Part shown: positions 42,532 to 51,184 of the stretch, one piece after another | Layout: every line of letters begins with the position of its first letter | Numbering within the stretch: the stretch's first letter is position 1 | Origin: JAERML01 sp035687895 | Lineage (GTDB): Bacteria; Bacteroidota; Ignavibacteria; UBA10030; UBA6906 | NCBI GenBank assembly: GCA_035687895.1 | Contig: DASRUE010000064.1 | Location: 1-64,000 of the forward strand | DNA length: 64,000 bases | Direction of reading: 5' to 3' | Program-made: the position numbers and the translations under genes | The notes under the pieces: generated by a model | Database searches by the model: none | Seen by the model: only the letters and a program-made list of their open reading frames with translations | What the model was told of the DNA's origin: nothing

Positions 42532-43074
42532 TCACCTCAAACCCTCAAGGGTCGCGAGCACACCTTCAACGTGCTTTTCAATCAGAATTTCGTGGTGAAA
42601 AACTCCACGAACAATCCCCTCTTTATCGATCACATACGTAACTCTCTTCGGTGGCAGTAGGCGTCCTCCCGGACGGGTGGCTCCATATGCGCTGGCAATC
42701 TCTGCAGTCGTATCACTGATAAGTGGAAACGGGAGATTGTACTTTTCGACAAATTGACTGTGCGAGCGCTCGGGATCGCGGCTCACACCGAACATTACGG
42801 CGCCCATGTCGGCAATATGAGAGTAGTTGTCACGGTATGAGCAAACCTGTTTCGTGCAGCCCCGAGTGAAATCCTTAGGATAGAAGAACAGGACAACGTG
42901 TTTCTTGCGTCTGAAATTGCCAAGCGAAACCACTTCCCCACCGCTGAGACGTGCGACAAACTGCGGGGCGGTGTCGCCAACGCTCAAGAGGCCGGTACGT
43001 TCTTCCAGCATAACCATGCCTCCGGCTATGAGAAGAATGATGAGAAGTCCGAAGATCAACCGTTTACGTTTCAC
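42532..43074 (-). CDS. Membrane-anchored peroxiredoxin (BCP-like)
   Basis: The 180-residue protein has a basic start and one hydrophobic anchor (about 5-22), then a thioredoxin-fold domain with FYPKDFTRGCTKQVCSYRD, the peroxidatic and possible resolving cysteines (C69 and C74 region). GTG at 43074 lies within the last codons of the RND pump gene (11-base overlap); an earlier in-frame ATG would add 19 proline-rich residues. The domain would face the periplasm. As the last gene of an efflux operon it may protect against peroxides formed by the toxic substrates. It is a second copy relative to the gene near 32 kb. Confidence 0.85.
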   Translation of the reverse strand: MKRKRLIFGLLIILLIAGGMVMLEERTGLLSVGDTAPQFVARLSGGEVVSLGNFRRKKHVVLFFYPKDFTRGCTKQVCSYRDNYSHIADMGAVMFGVSRDPERSHSQFVEKYNLPFPLISDTTAEIASAYGATRPGGRLLPPKRVTYVIDKEGIVRGVFHHEILIEKHVEGVLATLEGLR

Positions 43075-46000
43075 TGCCCGTCCCGGCGCCGGAGGCAGAG
43101 GTGGCAGGTCCCTTACTCGTGATCGATCCAAGCCGATTCCTCACATCACGCAGGCGACCCTTGAGCGCGATCCCCCACGACTCGAACAACGAATAGAACG
43201 TGGGGATCACTACCAGAGTCAGGAAGGTCGAGACCGTCAAGCCGGAAATTATCGAGATGCCCAACGGGCGCCAGAAGTCGGCGCTCTCTGCACCGATCAC
43301 AAAATGGAATTTCCTCCAATCAAAGTCGAATCCTGTGGCAAGGGGGAGGATTCCAAGGACGGTCGTGGCTGCAGTGAGTAGAACCGGGCGGAGTCTCGTT
43401 CTGCCTGCTTCCACAAGCGCTTCGTCGAGTGTTAGGCCGGATTCACGAAGGTGCTTCATGAAGTCAAGCAATACAATGGCATTCTTCACAACGATACCAG
43501 AGAGAGCTATTACACCAATGCCGGTCATGATGATGCTGAACGGCGTCAATGTCGCCAGCAATCCTATGAACACACCTACGAGCGACAAGGGAACGGACAG
43601 CATGATGACAAACGGGACCTTGATGGAATTGAATTCCATCACAAGGATGAGAAACACCATCAGCAGGGTAATCACGAGAGCCTGAGTCAGAAAAGCTGCA
43701 GCCTTCTGTTGTTCTTCATCCTCGCCGGAGTATTTGATCGTGTAACCACCGGGCAAGTCAAACTGCGCCAGGGAGGACTTGACGTCCTGCAGCACTTCCG
43801 ATGCAAGTCTCCCCTGGACATCGCCAGTGATCGTGATGACCCGCTTCTGATCTTTTCGTTGGATATCGGCTAGACCCGCCGTCTTTCGGATCGTAGCGAC
43901 GCTGACCAGCGGGACCGAAACGAGCTTGCCTTGCTTGTTCATGAATGTAATCATCAGATTCTCCAGATCCGCCGGCGAAGATCGTTGATTCCCCTGTAAC
44001 CGGACACGGATCTTGTACTCGTCTTCACCGAGACGATACTTTGATGCCTCCGTACCATTGATTGCTGATCGCACAGTGTTGGCGACCTGGTCGGTATTCA
44101 TCCACAACAACGCTGCTTTTTCACGGTCCACCTCGACTTCGATTTCCGGCTTTCCGGCATTGTAGTCATCCTTGACATCAACGAGATTGGAGATTTGTTT
44201 GATTTGTCCCTGGATGCGAGAACTCAGCGCAGCAAGCTGCGCGTAGTCTTCGCCTGCAATTTCAATGCTCACCGGGGCCCCCACAGGGGGTCCCATGGCC
44301 TGTTTGCTCACCTTGATATCAGCACCCGGGATTCCGGTCGAATGGTTGCGGATTTCATCGATTGTCTGGAAACTGCTTTGCTTTCGCTTGGACTTCTCGA
44401 AAAAGTTTACTGCAATCTGTCCCTTATTAGAGGTCCCCTGTCCCCCGAAATCAAACGGATTGTCCGAGGTGCCGACGCTCGTCACGACGAACTCCATGTC
44501 GTTCTTGCCAGGCACGTTGCGGAAACGTTCCTCAAGCTCGTGAGCAATTTTATTGGTCACCTCCAGAGATGTCCCCGAAGGAGCTTCTATGGTCACATTC
44601 GCCATGTTCGGTTGTGTATTCGGGAAGAACACGATGCCTTTATTGAGAAGTCCGAAGAGGGCGGTGATCAAGACAAGAACGCCCATCGAAGCCAGGATTG
44701 TTGTCCCCTTGCGCTGGAGAGCCCACCGAAGAGTGCCAGCGTACGTTTCTTGTGCCCAGGGGAAAAACCGCTCGTCGACTTTGTGGTAGATGATCGTGAT
44801 CGGATTATACCTTTTGTACCAGTGGGGGTGTTCAAGGTTCTCTTTTGCCTTCCGGATTTCCTTTTTATAGTTGATCCACTGAGCACCCTGGACAGGGCTT
44901 ATCACAAACGCTACAAATAGAGAGGCACCCAGTGTATAGATCAAAGTCAGTGGGAGGTACTTCATGAAGTCACCAACCACACCCGGCCAGAACAGGAGCG
45001 GGACAAACGCCGCAAGTGTGGTGACTGTTGACGTGATGATGGGAACCGAAACCTCCGCCGTCCCGTCCTTGGCCGCATGGATGGGGTCCTTGTCGTATGT
45101 TTGTTGATGCCGGTAAATGTTCTCAATCACCACGATAGCATCGTCCACGAGGATCCCCAAAACAAGCACCAGTCCGAAGAGAACCACAAAGTTCAGCGTA
45201 ATACCGACGAGACCGAGAATGATGAACCCGATGAACATGGAGAGTGGAATCGCGGTGGAGATGAGAAGCGAGTTCTTGAATCCGAAAAACATGAAAAGGA
45301 GCACCACAACAAGGAACATCCCGGTCATAATGCTGTTTTCCAACTCTCCCACCATGCGAGCAATGGTGATGGACTGGTCGTTGGAGATTGTCAACGTCAC
45401 TCCTGGGGGCAACGCGGGGCGTGTTTCGTTCACGATCTTTTTCACTTCGCCGGCAATCCGGACGAGATTCTCTCCTGCGCGCTTGCGCACTGCAAGCGTC
45501 ACAACCTCCTCGTCGTTCAATCGTGCATATGTAAGTCTATCTTCAAACGAGTACTCAACACTCGCCACGTCCCGGACATAGATCGGCTTTCCATTCTGGA
45601 GCTTGACGATGATGCCCTCGATCGGTCCGACCTGCTTATATTCACCAGGGACCCTTACAGAGAAATTTGTCGTTTCGTTGTCAATCGATCCACCCGGTAT
45701 CGAGACGTTCTCTCCTTTGATAGCGTTGACGAGGTCATCGAAACTGATCTTGTAGCCATTCAAAAGGGTCACATCGCAGTTCACCTGGACCTCCGGTTCG
45801 AGCCCTCCATTCAGATCTGCGCGCAATACACCGGGGATCGCTTCAAACTTGTCCTGCAAATTCTCGGCGATTTTCTTGAGCCTCGCGATACCAAAATTCC
45901 CCCCGACATTCACATACATGATGGGGAATTCGCTGAAGTTAATTTCCGACACAACCGGATCGAGGACGTCGGACGGAAGTTCCGGACGAGTCGAATTCAC

Positions 46001-46339
46001 TTCGTCCCTGACGCGCCGGAGGGCCTCATCAATATCGACCCCAACAGTGAACTCCACCCGCACTGTTGAGAGCCCTTCCTTCGAGGCTGACGTGATCTGC
46101 TTGATGTCTTTCAGAGACTTCAGGTTCCGTTCAAGCGGTTGCGTGACGAGTCCCTCCACGTCGGAAGGTGCTACACCAACATACGGCGTGGAAACAATCA
46201 CCAAAGGAATCGTGATATCCGGCGCCGCTTCGCGCGGTAACTCACTATATGAATTCCATCCCACGATCACGATAATCGCTATCAGGATGTACACCGCAAC
46301 TCGATTGTCAACGGCGAGATTCGAAATACGCATATACAT
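43064..46339 (-). CDS. RND efflux transporter, inner-membrane pump
   Basis: The 1091-residue protein has the AcrB/HAE1 layout: helix 1 (about 12-30), a large periplasmic loop starting APDITIPLVIVSTPYVGVAPSD, a helix bundle with GLVLVLGILVDDAIVVIENI, a second periplasmic loop and a final bundle with LSGIVVKNAIVLLDFMKHLRESG. The DD pair in ILVDDAIV is the proton-relay site. It is the inner-membrane motor of a tripartite pump with the adaptor and TolC-like genes upstream. Substrate cannot be read from sequence. It overlaps the downstream peroxiredoxin gene. The start may be this ATG or one two codons later. Confidence 0.95.
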   Translation of the reverse strand: MYMRISNLAVDNRVAVYILIAIIVIVGWNSYSELPREAAPDITIPLVIVSTPYVGVAPSDVEGLVTQPLERNLKSLKDIKQITSASKEGLSTVRVEFTVGVDIDEALRRVRDEVNSTRPELPSDVLDPVVSEINFSEFPIMYVNVGGNFGIARLKKIAENLQDKFEAIPGVLRADLNGGLEPEVQVNCDVTLLNGYKISFDDLVNAIKGENVSIPGGSIDNETTNFSVRVPGEYKQVGPIEGIIVKLQNGKPIYVRDVASVEYSFEDRLTYARLNDEEVVTLAVRKRAGENLVRIAGEVKKIVNETRPALPPGVTLTISNDQSITIARMVGELENSIMTGMFLVVVLLFMFFGFKNSLLISTAIPLSMFIGFIILGLVGITLNFVVLFGLVLVLGILVDDAIVVIENIYRHQQTYDKDPIHAAKDGTAEVSVPIITSTVTTLAAFVPLLFWPGVVGDFMKYLPLTLIYTLGASLFVAFVISPVQGAQWINYKKEIRKAKENLEHPHWYKRYNPITIIYHKVDERFFPWAQETYAGTLRWALQRKGTTILASMGVLVLITALFGLLNKGIVFFPNTQPNMANVTIEAPSGTSLEVTNKIAHELEERFRNVPGKNDMEFVVTSVGTSDNPFDFGGQGTSNKGQIAVNFFEKSKRKQSSFQTIDEIRNHSTGIPGADIKVSKQAMGPPVGAPVSIEIAGEDYAQLAALSSRIQGQIKQISNLVDVKDDYNAGKPEIEVEVDREKAALLWMNTDQVANTVRSAINGTEASKYRLGEDEYKIRVRLQGNQRSSPADLENLMITFMNKQGKLVSVPLVSVATIRKTAGLADIQRKDQKRVITITGDVQGRLASEVLQDVKSSLAQFDLPGGYTIKYSGEDEEQQKAAAFLTQALVITLLMVFLILVMEFNSIKVPFVIMLSVPLSLVGVFIGLLATLTPFSIIMTGIGVIALSGIVVKNAIVLLDFMKHLRESGLTLDEALVEAGRTRLRPVLLTAATTVLGILPLATGFDFDWRKFHFVIGAESADFWRPLGISIISGLTVSTFLTLVVIPTFYSLFESWGIALKGRLRDVRNRLGSITSKGPATSASGAGTGSET

Positions 46340-46360
46340 TTCTATGGATTTAGAAACCAG

Positions 46361-47422
46361 TTAGCGGGCTACCACAACAGTTTGCCCGTCCGCAACATTT
46401 TGGTAACCGGAAGTGATAACCCGATCACCAATTTCGAGCCCCGCGAGGATTTCCACCTTACCTTCCCCGTGGCCACCGAGCTGGACGGATCGCTCGACCG
46501 CCCTGCCATCCTTCACAAGATAGACAACAAACTTTTGACGGTCCACCTGTTGAATGATGTCGCCATCGACCAGCAGAGCTTTCTTTTTCATGGACTGCAA
46601 GACAAACACCCTGCCGATCATCTCCGGCTTCAGTTTTCTGCCCGGGTTCGAGATCACCACTTCCACAGGGAATGTCCTGTTATCCGGCGACACGGTTGCG
46701 CCGATATAACTGATCCGCCCGGAGAATTCCTCTTCCGGATAGGCCAATACAGTCATTGTCACAGGGGTCCCGAGCGTGATGCTTCCCGCGTAGCGTTCTG
46801 GGACATTGATGAGGATTTTGACCTGGCTTATATTCACTACGCGAGCGATTGGAACTCCCGCCTGCGCCATTTCACCTTCATCAACGAAACGGTCATCGAG
46901 GATCCCCCCCACCGGGCTCCGGATTTGTGTCCGCTCCAGGCGTGCACGCATCATTTCCGCCTGTGCCTTTGCCGCATCGCGTCCATACTCGGAGGTCTTC
47001 ACTTGCCATTCACTGACTCCCTGTTCAGCGAACACTGAACGTTGTTTCTGATACGTCAACTCAGTTGTCTTGTACTGGGCGTCGGCTGCCTCATAGTTGG
47101 GACGAAGCACGTCATCTTTCATCGTCACCAGAACATCGTTCTTCTTTACATAGTGGCCCTTCGACACCTTCCATTCATTGACCACACCTCCTTCTTCCGG
47201 ACTGATCATCACGTCCTCGTATGCCTTAACAATGCCGGTTAGTTGGATCCGTTCCGTGAAAGCCTCAGGAACAAGTTCGTACACCGAAACGGTAACTGCC
47301 CGTTCGTTGCTCTTGTTTGTAGTTGAGGTCTCGTCTGCATTCGAATCGCCGCACCCCAGTGAAGAACATGCAATCAAGGTGCCGGCGAGAGCAGGTACAA
47401 TCAAATTGAAGTGGTACTTCAT
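46361..47422 (-). CDS. RND efflux periplasmic adaptor (MFP) lipoprotein
   Basis: The 353-residue adaptor joins the RND pump to the TolC-like channel. The lipoprotein signal has two candidate lipoboxes, TLIAC and SLGC, within the first 25 residues. Then come the lipoyl half (EEGGVVNEWKVSKGHYVKKND), a short helical hairpin (KTTELTYQKQRSVFAEQG), a second lipoyl strand and beta-barrel and membrane-proximal domains ending VITSGYQNVADGQTVVVAR. ATG at 47422 with GGAG upstream is chosen over an in-frame codon nine earlier that would place it inside tolC. It begins 23 bases after tolC ends. Confidence 0.92.
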   Translation of the reverse strand: MKYHFNLIVPALAGTLIACSSLGCGDSNADETSTTNKSNERAVTVSVYELVPEAFTERIQLTGIVKAYEDVMISPEEGGVVNEWKVSKGHYVKKNDVLVTMKDDVLRPNYEAADAQYKTTELTYQKQRSVFAEQGVSEWQVKTSEYGRDAAKAQAEMMRARLERTQIRSPVGGILDDRFVDEGEMAQAGVPIARVVNISQVKILINVPERYAGSITLGTPVTMTVLAYPEEEFSGRISYIGATVSPDNRTFPVEVVISNPGRKLKPEMIGRVFVLQSMKKKALLVDGDIIQQVDRQKFVVYLVKDGRAVERSVQLGGHGEGKVEILAGLEIGDRVITSGYQNVADGQTVVVAR

Positions 47423-47445
47423 TTTACCATTGTCTCCAAGGATGA

Positions 47446-48822
47446 TCATTCTGTGTCCTCGTCAGTTTCTTCGATGACATACTCGGGCAGCCTGCCCAGC
47501 ATTTGCTCGAGTTCCGCTGTTGCTGTGAGATGCTCGTAGATTGCTTCTATCCTGTTTACCCTTGCCCGCGTCAAACCCAATTGAGCATCGTTCACTTCCA
47601 ATTGAATGCCTAACCCATTTGCAAACCTCGACGAGGCGATCCGGTACCCTCTTTCTGCCTGTTCTACGGTTCTCCCTTGAGCGGCGATCCTTTGCCTAGC
47701 TTGTCGGATCTGGAGAACTAAAGACTCAGCAGATGTCTGCAAGCGAATTTCCATACCATTGATTGCCTCTTGTGACTTGCGCAGGTCGAGTTCAGCCTGC
47801 TCCACGCGGGCGTTGGTCTGCAATCCGCTGAAGATGTTCATTGAAAGAGAGAGCCCGATCTGGGAGCTCGCAATGAAATCTCCTGTCGAAAAGTTGAACA
47901 TGTTGTTCTGTGCCGTGTACTGGTAATTGCCAAATGCCGAGAGTCGGGGAAGGTAGCTCGACCTTTCGACGGAGATGACAGCATCGCTCACCTCTGTCTG
48001 GTACCGCATGGCAGCAAGGGAAGGATTCGTCTTCACCACCCGCTCCACCACTGACTCCAACTGGAATTCGACGGTCGTATCGGCTTCAAGCACTCCGTGG
48101 ATTTCCAACCTGGAAATGTATGGGGCACCGATCATAGACTTGAGGTTATTGAGTGCAAGGCTGTATGCATTCTCCACTCTCAGAAGCTCCGGGTGAAGGT
48201 TATCCAATGCAACTGCCGCGCGGAGCTCATCATACTCAGACACTAGTCCCGATGCCGCAAGGAGTCGTGTGTTCTGGTAATTCTCCTCCGCGTTGGTGAG
48301 GTTCTGCCGAATCATCTTCAGAACCTCCCCCGCCACGAGGACACTGTAGAACGCTTTCTTTGCTGCGGTAATCGTCTCCAGGCACTTTGCGCGGTAAACC
48401 TCTTCCGCGGCTTTCGAGTAGATCCGGGCAGTCCCCACGCCAACGAATACCGATGAATTGAAGAGAACCTGTTCGGCACTCACAGTCATGTCGAATGCAT
48501 GCGTGGAGCCTATTTCTATTGCACTGACGCGGTCGCTCCCGGGGTTTGCAAAGTCCGGAAGAAAGAACACCGGTTTCTTGAGCGCCCGCGTATAGCGCGC
48601 GCTCAGATCAATCTTGGGGAGGGCATATCCCCATGCTTCTCGCACTCGTGCGGATGCACGCTGCACCTCAAGCCGCGCTGAGGTCAAATCATGATTGTTG
48701 CGCAATGCGGTCTGAACAACTCCCTCAAGTGTGTAGACGTTCGAGGAGTCTGGTCCCTCGGCCAACGATATCGCAACAAAGAAAAGAGAAATGCTAATCG
48801 AGTATGAACTGGTACGCCACAT
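47446..48822 (-). CDS. TolC-family outer-membrane channel
   Basis: The 458-residue protein has a signal peptide (about 1-22) and two TolC-type repeats of long helices with beta strands: VVQTALRNNHDLTSARLEVQRASARVREA and FRAKCLETITAAKKAFYSVLVAGE. It continues with LSMNIFSGLQTNARVEQAELDLRKSQ and ends LEQMLGRLPEYVIEETDEDTE. ATG at 48822 is chosen because the signal peptide begins there; upstream in-frame codons lack a signal. It is the first structural gene after tetR and likely has its own promoter. Confidence 0.92.
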   Translation of the reverse strand: MWRTSSYSISISLFFVAISLAEGPDSSNVYTLEGVVQTALRNNHDLTSARLEVQRASARVREAWGYALPKIDLSARYTRALKKPVFFLPDFANPGSDRVSAIEIGSTHAFDMTVSAEQVLFNSSVFVGVGTARIYSKAAEEVYRAKCLETITAAKKAFYSVLVAGEVLKMIRQNLTNAEENYQNTRLLAASGLVSEYDELRAAVALDNLHPELLRVENAYSLALNNLKSMIGAPYISRLEIHGVLEADTTVEFQLESVVERVVKTNPSLAAMRYQTEVSDAVISVERSSYLPRLSAFGNYQYTAQNNMFNFSTGDFIASSQIGLSLSMNIFSGLQTNARVEQAELDLRKSQEAINGMEIRLQTSAESLVLQIRQARQRIAAQGRTVEQAERGYRIASSRFANGLGIQLEVNDAQLGLTRARVNRIEAIYEHLTATAELEQMLGRLPEYVIEETDEDTE

Positions 48823-48905
48823 TGTGATCGATGAGTATGAGAAAGAGATGAGGGTCGCGTGGTTTTCGGGGTTACAGCCACCCACTGCGGCTCAATGAAG
48901 AACGG

Positions 48906-48934
48906 TCAGTACTAAAGGAGAGTAGGTATGTCAA
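48906..48934 (-). promoter_or_regulatory. Promoter of the tolC-adaptor-RND operon
   Basis: On the minus strand TTGACA (48929-48934) and TACTGA (48906-48911) are 17 bases apart in the gap between tetR and tolC. The -35 is consensus, the -10 weak. A TGACC half-site overlaps the -10 element and recurs in the tetR promoter. Confidence 0.5.
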
Positions 48935-48965
48935 GAGAATTGAGCGGCAGTTCCGCCACCTCAAT

Positions 48966-49595
48966 TCAAGGAAGAGACGCCCCCTCAAAGAACAAACGAA
49001 CAAGAAAACCTGCCTCGCGCTCAGAATCAAGCGTTCGGAGCCCCTTCGCTTCAAAAAAGCATCGCATTGCACTGTTATGGACCATCGAGACGAAGGCCTG
49101 GGCAAGGTCGTCCGGATTCTCCCTAATCAACCGCTTACGGGAGATGTCTTTTTTCACAAGGGCGCTGAGCATATTCGCTATCCGGTGTACACGCTCATGA
49201 ATGGCAGCAATCCTCTGCTGCTCCTCCTCGAGTTGCATCCGATTCATTTCCCGCGCGATAATGCGGAGGAGATCTTCATTGGTCTTGTAATACTCCATCA
49301 TCCGGGTCGCATAACTATGGAAGGCATCACGGGTTGTTCCTCCAGCGGCGATGGCCCCTTCTGCCACATGTACCATGTCGTCCAGCAATTCTTCCACAAT
49401 GTGCTGGAACAATTCATCCTTGCTCTGGAAATAGTTGTACAGTGTCCCCTTTGCGAACTCTGCTCTCTCGGCAATTTCATCGAGCGTGGCATGACTATAC
49501 CCCCGCTGAGCGAACACTTGCCGTGCAGCAACAAGGATCTCTGCCCGCTTGGCAATCCGTTCCCGCTCTTTCCGTATCAGTGGCTGCTCCATCAT
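48966..49595 (-). CDS. TetR-family transcriptional regulator
   Basis: A 209-residue repressor-type regulator. The N-terminal HTH is clear: RQVFAQRGYSHATLDEIAER then AEFAKGTLYNYFQSKDEL (about residues 22-64). A helical ligand-binding domain follows (AIHERVHRIANMLSALVKKD and so on). It precedes the tolC-adaptor-RND genes on the same strand, so it probably controls them in response to a pump substrate. ATG at 49595 is chosen because AGAGGA lies seven bases upstream and family homology begins here. An earlier ATG would add 24 residues and place an operator-like inverted repeat inside the gene. Confidence 0.9.
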   Translation of the reverse strand: MMEQPLIRKERERIAKRAEILVAARQVFAQRGYSHATLDEIAERAEFAKGTLYNYFQSKDELFQHIVEELLDDMVHVAEGAIAAGGTTRDAFHSYATRMMEYYKTNEDLLRIIAREMNRMQLEEEQQRIAAIHERVHRIANMLSALVKKDISRKRLIRENPDDLAQAFVSMVHNSAMRCFFEAKGLRTLDSEREAGFLVRLFFEGASLP

Positions 49596-49643
49596 GTCTC
49601 GATCCTCTTGGATGAACAAGCCGGTCACCCGATCAACTAAATG

Positions 49644-49667
49644 GTCATGAAATGACTGACTGGTCAT
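49644..49667. promoter_or_regulatory. Possible TetR operator at the tetR promoter
   Basis: GTCAT-GAA-ATGAC (49644-49656) is an inverted repeat, and further GTCA/TGAC half-sites follow up to 49667, beside the tetR -10 element. GGTCA also appears at 48904-48908 in the tolC promoter. Such symmetric half-sites at both promoters suit an autoregulating TetR protein. Confidence 0.35.
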
Positions 49668-49696
49668 AACCTAAGGAAAGGGTGTCCGGAAGTCAA
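49668..49696 (-). promoter_or_regulatory. Promoter of tetR
   Basis: On the minus strand TTGACT (49691-49696) and TAGGTT (49668-49673) are 17 bases apart. Transcription should start near 49661, giving a leader of about 65 bases before the chosen ATG. Confidence 0.45.
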
Positions 49697-49699
49697 GCA

Positions 49700-49734
49700 C
49701 AAAAACGAAAACGGTCAGGAGATTTCCTGACCGT
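49700..49734 (-). terminator. Terminator after apt
   Basis: ACGGTCAGGA (49711-49720) pairs perfectly with TCCTGACCGT (49725-49734) over a four-base loop. On the minus strand it is followed by TTTTCGTTTTTG. It closes the enoyl-CoA hydratase-apt transcript. Confidence 0.85.
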
Positions 49735-49762
49735 GGATCTTTTCAACACTTTCTCCGGGCCG

Positions 49763-50287
49763 TCATTCGCTGTCGTAGTGGAGAATGGAAAAAACATCAT
49801 ATGCCTTCAGCTTCGCCCGCCCGCCGAGAAACGAGAGTTCGATCAAAAAAGAAAGGCCGATAATGGTCCCGCCAAGCCTCTCGACCAGTTGGCACGCAGC
49901 GCGCGCAGTCCCCCCTGTCGCGAGAAGGTCATCATGCATCAGAATCCGCTCTCCAGGCCTGATTGCATCTTTGTGAATCTCGATCGCGTCTGTACCGTAC
50001 TCCAATGCATACTCCTGGCGAAGAGTTGCCGCGGGTAGTTTGCCCGGCTTGCGGATGGGGACGAAGCCTGCCCCGAGCCGATACGCGAGCGGCGCCCCGA
50101 AGATGAACCCGCGGGATTCCACGCTAACGACCTTCTCGACATGCAGGCTCTTGTAACGGTCGTGGAACAGGTCCACTGATTGCCTGAAAGCCTCGCCATC
50201 CTTCAGAAGTGTGGTGATGTCACGAAAGACGATACCCTTCTTCGGAAAATCCGGCACACTGCGGATGGTGGAGAGAAGATGATTCAT
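49763..50287 (-). CDS. apt: Adenine phosphoribosyltransferase
   Basis: Apt salvages adenine with PRPP to make AMP. The 174-residue protein has FPKKGIVFRDITTLLKDG near the start, VESRGFIFGAPLAYRLGAG, and the PRPP-binding ILMHDDLLATGGTARAA near residue 120. Length is normal. It begins two bases after the stop of the enoyl-CoA hydratase gene, so the two are co-transcribed though metabolically unrelated. Confidence 0.95.
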   Translation of the reverse strand: MNHLLSTIRSVPDFPKKGIVFRDITTLLKDGEAFRQSVDLFHDRYKSLHVEKVVSVESRGFIFGAPLAYRLGAGFVPIRKPGKLPAATLRQEYALEYGTDAIEIHKDAIRPGERILMHDDLLATGGTARAACQLVERLGGTIIGLSFLIELSFLGGRAKLKAYDVFSILHYDSE

Positions 50288-50289
50288 GC

Positions 50290-51072
50290 TTACCAGCTCA
50301 TTTTCTGTTTGTTGAGGAAGGCGTCAATCCCCTGCTTGCAGTCGGGAGTCATGCGGGAAGCCGCGTTCATGTTTGCTGCGAAATCGAGCGCGTCCACGAA
50401 ATTGAGGCCATGCAACTTCGAGAGCATCTCCTTGCACAACGACATGGATGTAGCGCTGTTTCGGTCGAGCAATTCCTGTATAAGAGAGTCTGCTGCAGCG
50501 TTGAGGTCCCGCTCCGGAACTACGAGACTAACGAGTCCAATACTCTTTGCCTCTTCAGCATTGATGGTATTCCCGCGCAGGATCAGCTCTCGCGCACGGC
50601 CTTCCCCAACGCGTTTGATCAGGAAGATCATTACCACGGCCGGAATGAATCCAATCCGCACCTCCGTATACCCGAACGTGGCATGCTCCTTCGAGGCGAT
50701 CACGAAATCACATACACTTGCCAAACCACACCCACCGGCAAGTGCCGGTCCGTTCACCGTGGCAATGACCGGTTTGCGACATTCATAGATAAGGCGGAAG
50801 AGTTGGGCGAGCTGTTGGGAATCCGCACGGTTCTCTTCGAGATCAAACTTTGCGATGCGGCTCAGATACTCTAAGTCGGCACCGGAACAGAACGAACTCC
50901 CCTGCGCGACAAGGTGTATTACTTTTACTGCATGGTCCCTCGCGGCAGCGGAGAAGGCTGTCGTCAACTCCCTCACCATCACATCATCAAGTGCGTTCCT
51001 CTTCTCGGGGCGGTTGAGCGTGATCGTCGCTCTACGGCTTGCAGCGTCGAACAGAATGCGGGTGAATGGCAT
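50290..51072 (-). CDS. Enoyl-CoA hydratase/isomerase (methylglutaconyl-CoA hydratase-like)
   Basis: The 260-residue crotonase-fold protein has the oxyanion-hole segments SSFCSGADLEYL (near 58-69) and ALAGGCGLASVCDF (near 108-122), then FGYTEVRIGFIPAVV. The second catalytic Glu lies in TEVRIG, while the first is replaced by Gly in GGCGLA. TEVRIGxIPA with this replacement is typical of methylglutaconyl-CoA hydratases of leucine breakdown, but other short-chain hydratases share it. The split biotin-dependent carboxylase near 26 kb could be part of the same pathway. The predicted promoter leaves almost no leader. Confidence 0.85.
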   Translation of the reverse strand: MPFTRILFDAASRRATITLNRPEKRNALDDVMVRELTTAFSAAARDHAVKVIHLVAQGSSFCSGADLEYLSRIAKFDLEENRADSQQLAQLFRLIYECRKPVIATVNGPALAGGCGLASVCDFVIASKEHATFGYTEVRIGFIPAVVMIFLIKRVGEGRARELILRGNTINAEEAKSIGLVSLVVPERDLNAAADSLIQELLDRNSATSMSLCKEMLSKLHGLNFVDALDFAANMNAASRMTPDCKQGIDAFLNKQKMSW

Positions 51073-51077
51073 GGACG

Positions 51078-51106
51078 AAAATAGGTAATCTCACAAGGAA
51101 AAACAA
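51078..51106 (-). promoter_or_regulatory. Promoter of the enoyl-CoA hydratase-apt operon
   Basis: On the minus strand TTGTTT (51101-51106) and TATTTT (51078-51083) are 17 bases apart. The start codon comes five bases after the -10 element, so transcription would begin at or beside the ATG. No ribosome site is seen, which suggests a leaderless transcript. Confidence 0.5.
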
Positions 51107-51127
51107 GTCCGTCATTAATCGAGGGAG

Positions 51128-51165
51128 GAAAAGAAAATCCCGCGCCGTTACCAGGCGCGGGATTT
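51128..51165 (-). terminator. Terminator after glnA
   Basis: A perfect 12-pair stem (51135-51146 with 51154-51165) with a seven-base loop is followed on the minus strand by TTTCTTTTCC. It lies 20 bases past the glnA stop. Confidence 0.9.
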
Positions 51166-51184
51166 GTTCGTGGAGAAGGTCAAA

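Noticed and set aside
45077..46069. Long open frame (330 codons) on the plus strand inside the RND pump gene.
   Set aside because: It is antisense to the clearly conserved pump gene, has no recognised domain, and its Asp/His/Arg-rich composition is typical of a shadow frame.
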